A stretch of 64,000 nt of DNA from Rhodocyclales bacterium. GTDB taxonomy: Bacteria > Pseudomonadota > Gammaproteobacteria > Burkholderiales > Rhodocyclaceae. The notes beneath the pieces were generated by a model that did no database searches, was not told the origin of the DNA, and saw only the letters and a list, made by a program, of their open reading frames with translations. Position 1 is the stretch's first letter; every line of letters begins with the position of its first letter. Below, piece by piece: positions 58,743 through 64,000 of the stretch. The position numbers were made by a program, and so were the translations under genes. The stretch spans positions 87,153 through 151,152 of the forward strand of contig JACRJA010000001.1 of the NCBI GenBank assembly GCA_016235745.1, in the 5' to 3' direction.

Positions 58743-61517
58743 ATGCGTTTGTGCGACGACGATCTCGGCACGCCCGCCCGCTTGGGTGCTGCCACCGTGC
58801 GGCTGACGATAGACGGGCGGACGGTGGAGGCGCCCGAGGGCACTTCCCTCCTGCGCGCCGCGGCGCAGGCCGGTATCCGCATCCCCCGGCTGTGCGCGAG
58901 CGAGCGGCTCGAACCTTTCGGCTCCTGTCGCTTGTGTCTGGTGCAGATCGAAGGCGGGCGGGGCTATCCTGCGTCTTGCACCACCCCCGTGGCCGAGGGC
59001 ATGGTGGTGCATACCCACACCCCTCGTTTGACCGAGCTGCGGCGCGGCGTGATGGAACTCTATTTGTCCGACCATCCCCTCGATTGCCTCACCTGCAGTG
59101 CCAACGGGGATTGTGAGTTGCAGGAGATGGCCGCCCTGGTGGGCGTGCGCCGTATCCGCTATCCCGCCGGCGGACAGAAGCACGCCGGAATGCCGGTCGA
59201 TGGCAGCAACCCCTATTTCGCTTTCGATGCCGAGAAGTGCATCGTGTGCGCCCGCTGCGTGCGCGCCTGCGACGAGATCCAGGGGAGTTTCGCCTTGACC
59301 GTGGCCGGGCGCGGTTTCGCCGCCGCCGTCACCGCGGGGCAGGGCGAGGGGTTCCTCGGTTCCGAATGCGTTTCGTGCGGCGCCTGCGTGCAAGCCTGCC
59401 CTACGGCGGCGCTCATGGAAAAGCGCGTGATCGAGGAAGGATTGCCCGAGCGCGCCGTCGTCACCACCTGCGCCTATTGTGGCGTGGGCTGTTCCTTCCG
59501 CGTGGAACTCAAGGGCGAGGTGCCGGTACGCTTGGTGCCGGACGGGCGCGGCCGCGCCAACGAGGGTCATTCCTGCGTCAAGGGGCGTTTCGCCTTCGGG
59601 TACGCCACGCACCCGGACCGGGTCAGAAGCCCGCTGGTGCGCGGCTCGATCGACGAGCCCTGGCGGGAAGTGGGCTGGGACGAGGCCATCGCCCACGTGG
59701 CGGCCGAATTCCGCCGCATTCAGGCGCGCTACGGACGCGAGGCCATCGGCGCCGTGGCCTCCAGCCGCTGCACCAACGAAGAGGTCTATCTGGTGCAGAA
59801 ACTCGTACGCGCGGCCTTCGGCAACAACAACGTCGACAACTGCGCCCGCGTGTGCCATTCCCCCACGGGCTACGGCCTGAAGCGCACCTTTGGCGAGTCG
59901 GCTGGAACGCAGGATTTCGCCTCGGTCGATCACGCCGATGTCATCATGGTGATCGGCGCCAACCCCACCGAGGCCCACCCGGTGTTCGGCGCGCGGCTCA
60001 AACGCCGCCTGCGCCAGGGCGCCCGGCTGATCGTGATCGACCCGCGCACCACCGGCCTGGTGCATGGCCCCCACGTGCGCGCCGAGTACCACCTGGCGCT
60101 GCGCCCTGGAACGAACGTGGCCTTGCTCAATGCCATGGCGCACGTGATCGTCACCGAGGGTCTGGTCGACGAATCCTTCGTGGCGCAACGCTGCGAGGCC
60201 GACTCCTTCGCCCGGTGGCGCGCCTTCATCGCCGATCCTCGCCACGCCCCCGAGGCCGTCGAGGCCGAAACGGGCGTGGCGGCCGAGCAGGTTCGCGCCG
60301 CCGCCCGGTGCTATGCCAGCGCCGACAACGCCGCCATCTACTACGGCCTGGGCGTGACCGAACACAGCCAGGGGGCCACGACGGTGATGGCCATCGCCAA
60401 CCTGGCCATGGCCACCGGCAACATCGGCCGCCCCGGAGTGGGGGTCAATCCGCTCAGGGGGCAGAACAACGTGCAGGGGGCCTGCGACATGGGGGCTTTC
60501 CCCCATGAGTTGCCTGGATATCGGCATGTGTCCGAACCCGTCGCCCGGGCTGCGTTCGAGGCTCATTGGGGGGTGACGATTTCCCCGGAGCCGGGGCTGC
60601 GCCTGCCGCACATGCTCGCCGAGGCGCGCGAAGGGCGTTTCAAGGGGATCTACATCCAGGGCGAGGACCTGGCGCAGTCCGAACCGGATCTCGAGCACGT
60701 GCATGCCGCCCTCGAGGCGATGGAATGCGTCGTGGTGCAGGATCTCTTCCTCAACGAGACGGCCCGCTATGCACACGTGTTCTTGCCCGGTGCTTCCTTT
60801 CTCGAGAAGGACGGCACCTTCACCAACGCCGAACGGCGCATCTCGCGGGTGCGCCGCGCCATCCCGCCTTTGGCAGGGCTCGAGGATTGGGAGATCACGC
60901 AGCGGCTGGCGCAGGCCATGGAATACCCCATGGCCTATTCCCACCTCTCCGAGATCATGGACGAGATCGCGCGCCTCACGCCGCAATTCTCCGGGGTGAG
61001 TTACACGCTGCTCGAACGGCTGGGTAGCGTCCAGTGGCCCTGCAACGAAGAAGCGCCGCACGGCACGCCGCTGATGCATCGAGAGCGGTTCGTGCGCGGC
61101 GAAGGCAGTTTCGTGCTCACCGAATACGTTCCCACGAGCGAGCGGCCCGACGGGCGGCGGGAACTGCTTCTCACCACCGGCCGTGTGCTGGCGCAGTACA
61201 ACGTCGGCACCCAGACCCGACGCACGGCCAATGGGGTGTGGTGCAGCGCAGACGTGCTGGAGATCCACCCGCAGGACGCGGAGGCGCGCGGCATCGCCGA
61301 GGGAGACGAAGTGTGCATCGAAAGCCGGATGGGGCAGACCCGTCTGCGCGCCAAGGTAAGCGAACGGGTACGGCCCGGGGTGGTCTTCACCACCTTCCAT
61401 TTTCCCGCCTCGAAGACCAACGTCTTGGTGACCGATGGTTCGGACTGGGCCACCAACTGTCCGGAATACAAGGTCGTGGCGGTTCGGGTCGAGCGCGCCG
61501 CAGGAGCTTCGGCGTGA
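58743..61517 (+). CDS. fdsA: NAD-linked formate dehydrogenase alpha subunit (Mo/W-bis-MGD catalytic)
   Basis: 924 residues. In order: [2Fe-2S] ferredoxin domain (about 18-95, SERLEPFGSCRLCLVQIEGG), His-ligated [4Fe-4S] (SDHPLDCLTCSANGDCELQ), two [4Fe-4S] ferredoxin motifs (CIVCARCVRAC, CVSCGACVQACP), the proximal [4Fe-4S] (CAYCGVGC), then the molybdopterin domain. The metal ligand is Cys371 in NCARVCHSPTGYGL, a cysteine and not selenocysteine. A MopB_FDH C-terminal domain (VLAQYNVGTQTRRTANGVW) closes it. It oxidises formate to CO2. Confidence 0.95.
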   Translation: MRLCDDDLGTPARLGAATVRLTIDGRTVEAPEGTSLLRAAAQAGIRIPRLCASERLEPFGSCRLCLVQIEGGRGYPASCTTPVAEGMVVHTHTPRLTELRRGVMELYLSDHPLDCLTCSANGDCELQEMAALVGVRRIRYPAGGQKHAGMPVDGSNPYFAFDAEKCIVCARCVRACDEIQGSFALTVAGRGFAAAVTAGQGEGFLGSECVSCGACVQACPTAALMEKRVIEEGLPERAVVTTCAYCGVGCSFRVELKGEVPVRLVPDGRGRANEGHSCVKGRFAFGYATHPDRVRSPLVRGSIDEPWREVGWDEAIAHVAAEFRRIQARYGREAIGAVASSRCTNEEVYLVQKLVRAAFGNNNVDNCARVCHSPTGYGLKRTFGESAGTQDFASVDHADVIMVIGANPTEAHPVFGARLKRRLRQGARLIVIDPRTTGLVHGPHVRAEYHLALRPGTNVALLNAMAHVIVTEGLVDESFVAQRCEADSFARWRAFIADPRHAPEAVEAETGVAAEQVRAAARCYASADNAAIYYGLGVTEHSQGATTVMAIANLAMATGNIGRPGVGVNPLRGQNNVQGACDMGAFPHELPGYRHVSEPVARAAFEAHWGVTISPEPGLRLPHMLAEAREGRFKGIYIQGEDLAQSEPDLEHVHAALEAMECVVVQDLFLNETARYAHVFLPGASFLEKDGTFTNAERRISRVRRAIPPLAGLEDWEITQRLAQAMEYPMAYSHLSEIMDEIARLTPQFSGVSYTLLERLGSVQWPCNEEAPHGTPLMHRERFVRGEGSFVLTEYVPTSERPDGRRELLLTTGRVLAQYNVGTQTRRTANGVWCSADVLEIHPQDAEARGIAEGDEVCIESRMGQTRLRAKVSERVRPGVVFTTFHFPASKTNVLVTDGSDWATNCPEYKVVAVRVERAAGASA

Positions 61518-61771
61518 ATCCGGCCGAAGACCTCCGATCCGAGGCTGTGGCCGTGCCTTCTGCGGCTTACCGGGCGCGCCTGCTTGCGATGCTCGAGCGC
61601 GTCTGTGCCAATTGCCGCGCCGAGCCGGACCCGGTGGCCGCCGTGCTCGAGCATCTGCGGCGATTCTGGCACCCCTGGCTGCGCCAGGCGCTGACCGCGC
61701 TCGACGCGCAAGAGCGTGCGCAGGCGAGCGAGACGGCGCGGCAGGTGCTGGAGCGGCTCGACGCCGGCTGA
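61514..61771 (+). CDS. fdsD: Formate dehydrogenase delta subunit
   Basis: 85 residues. GTG start overlapping the fdsA stop (GTGA). The FWHPWLRQALTALDAQE-type segment and small helical size fit FdsD, an accessory subunit found at the end of fds operons, needed for assembly. It contains an ANCRAEPDP motif with one cysteine. No fdsC (FdhD-like sulfurtransferase) is next to it. Confidence 0.8.
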   Translation: MNPAEDLRSEAVAVPSAAYRARLLAMLERVCANCRAEPDPVAAVLEHLRRFWHPWLRQALTALDAQERAQASETARQVLERLDAG

Positions 61772-61779
61772 CCCTTCCT

Positions 61780-62208
61780 TCACCCTTCGAGCAGGTACGG
61801 CCGCCATTGCTTGGCAAAGGAGCAGCGCCCAATGGCGACGAGCGGCCTAAAGAGCGGGGCGATCTGCTCGTCGCGGTAGCCGGCGATGCCGCAACCGACG
61901 CGGGTGATGAAGAAACGCAGCTGCGGATGCTCGGCGACGAACTGGATGAAGCGCTCGATGTAGCGCTCGATCTCTGCGAACGGCAGCACCTGGAAGTGCT
62001 CGTCGAGCGTGGGGATGGCGAAGGAGTGCCGCGGCGGGGTGCCCATGTAGCCCCAGCCTACGCCCATTTGGGCGCCGAAGCGGCGTACCGCCTCGGCCGC
62101 GGCGCCTCCGCCGTGCCGGCCGGCGAGGTTGGCGCCGAAGACGAAGACTTCGCCGTGCTGCGGCACGCTGCCGTCGGGGTGAAAGGTGATGCTGGTACCC
62201 TGGCTCAT
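61780..62208 (-). CDS. Small conserved protein of the phage A1S_2505-like family
   Basis: 142 residues. Motifs are FVFGANLAGRHGGGAAAEAV, then RHSFAIPTLDEHFQVLP and RFFITRVGCGIAGYRDEQIA. The GANLAGRHGxGAA plus FxxTxxGCGxAGY pattern is seen in phage and bacterial proteins with macrodomain-like features; the function is not known, though a nucleotide or ADP-ribose ligand is plausible. There is no signal peptide. It is convergent with fdsD and shares direction with fumC, 25 bp downstream of it. Confidence 0.7.
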   Translation of the reverse strand: MSQGTSITFHPDGSVPQHGEVFVFGANLAGRHGGGAAAEAVRRFGAQMGVGWGYMGTPPRHSFAIPTLDEHFQVLPFAEIERYIERFIQFVAEHPQLRFFITRVGCGIAGYRDEQIAPLFRPLVAIGRCSFAKQWRPYLLEG

Positions 62209-62233
62209 GGCCTTCTCTCCGCTGATCTCCGGT

Positions 62234-63634
62234 TCAGTGCATGCCCGGCCGGGTCATGGCGAGCGGATCGACCCAGCGATCGAACTCTTCGGCCGTGAGG
62301 TACCCCAGCTCGATCGCCGCCTGCTTGAGCGTCTTGCGCTCGGCCGCGGCTTTCTTGGCGATGGCGGCGGCCTTGTCGTAGCCGATGTGGGGGTTGAGCG
62401 CCGTGACCAGCATGAGATTGCGTTCGAGGTGCTCGCGGATGCGCTCGCGGTTGGGCTGCATGTCGCGGGCGCAGTAGCGCTCGAAGGCGAGGATGGACTG
62501 CGACAGCAGTTCGATGCTCTCGAGCGCCGCGTGCGCCATGAGGGGTTTATAGACGTTGAGCTGGAAGTTGCCCTGGTTGCCGGCAAAGGCGATGGCCGTG
62601 TCGTTGGCGAAGACGCGCACGCACACCATGGTGAGCGCCTCGCACTGGGTGGGATTGACCTTGCCCGGCATGATGGAGCTACCGGGCTCGTTGGCCGGCA
62701 GGATCAGCTCGCCGATGCCTGCATCCGGCCCCGAGGCGAGCCAGCGCACGTCGTTGGCCATCTTGAAGAGCGCATTGGCGAGGGTGCGCAGGGCCGCCGA
62801 GACGTTGACCAGCGCGTCGTGCGCGGCAAGCGCAGCAAAGCGGTTGCAGGCGCTGCGAAAGGGAAGGCCCGTCTCGCGCGCGATGTATTCGGCGCATACT
62901 TCCCCAAAGTGCGGATGGGCGTTGAGCCCGGTGCCCACGGCAGTGCCGCCGATGGCCAACTCGTGCAAGCCCTCTTCGGCCAGGCGCAGGAAGGCGAGGG
63001 CGTCCTCGATCTGCGCCACCCAGGAGCCGATCTCCTGCCCCAGGGTGATGGGGGCGGCGTCCATGAGGTGGGTGCGTCCGGTCTTGACGAGTTCGGCGTA
63101 TTCCTCGGCCTTGCGCGCCAGCGTGTCGCGCAGCGTCTCCACCGCCGGATAGAGGTGGCGGCGCAGTTCGAGCACCGTGGCCACGTACATCGCCGTGGGG
63201 AAGGTGTCGTTCGAGGACTGGCCGCGGTTGACGTGATCGTTGGGATGCACCGGGGACTTGCTGCCCAAGGGCTGGCCGGCGAGCTCGTTGGCGCGGTTGG
63301 CGATGACTTCGTTGGCGTTCATGTTGCTGTGCGTGCCGCTGCCGGTCTGGAAGACGACGAGGGGGAAGTGCTCGTCGAGCTTTCCTTCGATCACCTCCTG
63401 GGCGGCGCGCACGATGAGATCGGCCAGCTCCCGCGGCAATTCCCCCAGCTCGGCATTGGCCTGCGCCGCCGCCTTCTTGAGGATGCCGAAGGCGCGGATG
63501 ACGGGCAGCGGCATGCGGTGGTTCTTCACGCCGATGGGGAAGTGCTCCAGCGAGCGCTGCGTCTGCGCGCCCCAGTAGCGGTCGGCCGGGACCCAGACTT
63601 CTCCCAGCGTGTCGGTTTCGCGGCGTTTGTCCAT
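62234..63634 (-). CDS. fumC: Fumarate hydratase class II
   Basis: 466 residues, tetrameric iron-independent fumarase. [69 protein letters not shown] and the signature [13 protein letters not shown] are all present. It hydrates fumarate to malate in the TCA cycle. The ATG at 63634 lies eight bases after GGAGG; a further in-frame ATG five codons upstream lacks a site. Confidence 0.96.
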   Translation of the reverse strand: MDKRRETDTLGEVWVPADRYWGAQTQRSLEHFPIGVKNHRMPLPVIRAFGILKKAAAQANAELGELPRELADLIVRAAQEVIEGKLDEHFPLVVFQTGSGTHSNMNANEVIANRANELAGQPLGSKSPVHPNDHVNRGQSSNDTFPTAMYVATVLELRRHLYPAVETLRDTLARKAEEYAELVKTGRTHLMDAAPITLGQEIGSWVAQIEDALAFLRLAEEGLHELAIGGTAVGTGLNAHPHFGEVCAEYIARETGLPFRSACNRFAALAAHDALVNVSAALRTLANALFKMANDVRWLASGPDAGIGELILPANEPGSSIMPGKVNPTQCEALTMVCVRVFANDTAIAFAGNQGNFQLNVYKPLMAHAALESIELLSQSILAFERYCARDMQPNRERIREHLERNLMLVTALNPHIGYDKAAAIAKKAAAERKTLKQAAIELGYLTAEEFDRWVDPLAMTRPGMH

Positions 63635-63762
63635 GGATGCGTCCTCCATGCCGATGCTCGGGTGTCCGTTTCATTGTAGATCGTGCCTCAGGGTTCGAGA
63701 GACCCTCGGCCGATGCCTCGGTTCAAGGGGGATGAGGGCGACTGGCGTCGAGGGTTGGATCT

Positions 63763-63808
63763 GGGCGCCGTGAAAAACCGTCGCGAGGGGCTGCAGGACA
63801 AGGCGCCC
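63763..63808. repeat. Truncated third copy of the MITE-like repeat
   Basis: 46 bp that align without gaps to 10954-10999 with six mismatches, starting with the terminal inverted repeat (GGGCGCCGTGAAAAACC). The other end is absent. It lies in the 328-bp gap 63635-63962 upstream of fumC, together with the palindrome at 63824-63839; the rest of the gap shows no gene. Confidence 0.65.
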
Positions 63809-63823
63809 ATCTGTCTGCTACGC

Positions 63824-63839
63824 CTAGGGTTAACCCTAG
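63824..63839. promoter_or_regulatory. Perfect 16-bp palindrome, candidate operator
   Basis: CTAGGGTTAACCCTAG, in the intergenic region between divergent fumC and the gene beginning at 63963, about 125 bp ahead of the latter. Perfect symmetry with an AT centre suits a dimeric repressor. I cannot name it. Confidence 0.45.
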
Positions 63840-63962
63840 TGGCACGGCGCTGCACGTTTGGGTTGTGTACCATCCTTTCTGTAAATTCCGTTTAGCGCCT
63901 CTGGCAGGAAGTGCGCGGCGCTCGGTCTGACGCCATGACTTCGAGAAAGGAGTATGCCCATC

Positions 63963-64000
63963 ATGGCGATGCGTGTCGAAACCAATCCTTTGGAAATGGC
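63963..64000 (+). CDS. Start of an unidentified gene (cut by window edge)
   Basis: ATG preceded by AAGGAG (63949-63954) and reading MAMRVETNPLEM before the window ends. Only 12 codons are visible, too few to identify. It diverges from fumC across 328 bp. Confidence 0.45.
   Translation, partial: MAMRVETNPLEM

Noticed and set aside
58374..61832. A 1152-codon open frame on the minus strand across fdsA
   Set aside because: It is antisense to fdsA, whose cluster and cofactor motifs are all on the plus strand. Long antisense frames arise readily in DNA this GC-rich, and the translation shows no domain.
63690..63710. tRNA T-arm-like GGGTTCGAGAGACCC
   Set aside because: There is no acceptor stem, D-arm or anticodon arm around it; it is only a short hairpin.

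Overview
The window is GC-rich, densely coded chromosome from a respiring, Gram-negative bacterium that looks betaproteobacterial. The signs are: a def-fmt-htpX block divergent from lysM-dprA-smg-topB; the ferrooxidans/betaproteobacterial type of GshA next to GshB; a cytochrome bd operon with CydP, CydX and YbgE; ThrH; and a soluble NAD-linked formate dehydrogenase of the fds type. A Hydrogenophilales- or Rhodocyclales-like organism would fit, but that is inference. I see no rRNA, tRNA, CRISPR array, transposase, integrase or phage structural gene.

Layout. 1-7000: htpX (cut by the edge), fmt and def on the minus strand; lysM, dprA, smg and topB on the plus strand. 7100-9950: an orphan TRAP binding protein divergent from an AidB-like acyl-CoA dehydrogenase. 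10100-10815: a biotin operon collapsed to about 715 bp, with pieces of bioB, bioA, bioF and bioD joined head to tail. 10950-14510: a 144-bp MITE-like repeat, an LtaS-like sulfatase and a sigma-54 activator with a cysteine-rich PAS domain. 14640-19300: a sigma-54 promoter followed by cydP-cydA-cydB-cydX-ybgE and a SLAC1-type channel. 19400-26320: modABC, gdhA and a complete TRAP transporter. 26540-29035: metNI followed by a metQ broken by one in-frame amber codon. 29080-31000: an NtrC site, a sigma-54 promoter and glnK-amtB. 31080-39545: an unknown gene, a P-type ATPase, an adenine methyltransferase-gshA-gshB operon and a Tat/lipoprotein M48 protease. 39555-43350: a second copy of the repeat, a nitronate monooxygenase, and a 2.5-kb segment (SLC13 permease plus csaA) bracketed by perfect 58-bp direct repeats. 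43350-49250: terC, cidA/lrgB-like genes, hslR, azlCD, thrH-purU and hup. 49300-56570: a DEAD-box helicase with a long leader, a YeeE/TusA sulfur pair, ribE-ribBA-ribH-nusB and a DOMON-like protein. 56680-61770: fdsGBAD. 61780-64000: a small phage-type protein, fumC, a truncated third repeat copy and the start of one more gene.

How it fits together. Several genes make or consume formate or formyl groups: Def releases formate, PurU hydrolyses 10-formyl-THF to formate, Fmt uses 10-formyl-THF, and FdsGBAD would oxidise formate to CO2 with NAD+. ModABC could supply the molybdenum that FdsA needs. GdhA, GlnK and AmtB form a nitrogen-assimilation group; glnK carries clear NtrC and sigma-54 signals. 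The bd oxidase operon has its own sigma-54 promoter next to a divergent sigma-54 activator. That activator's PAS domain carries a Cys/His set suited to sensing redox state, a metal or a cluster.

The most unusual signals are the collapsed biotin operon, the MITE-like family with 17-bp terminal inverted repeats, the 58-bp-repeat-flanked segment with an adjacent 24-bp perfect palindrome, the amber-interrupted metQ, and the sigma-54/Cys-PAS arrangement at the bd oxidase.
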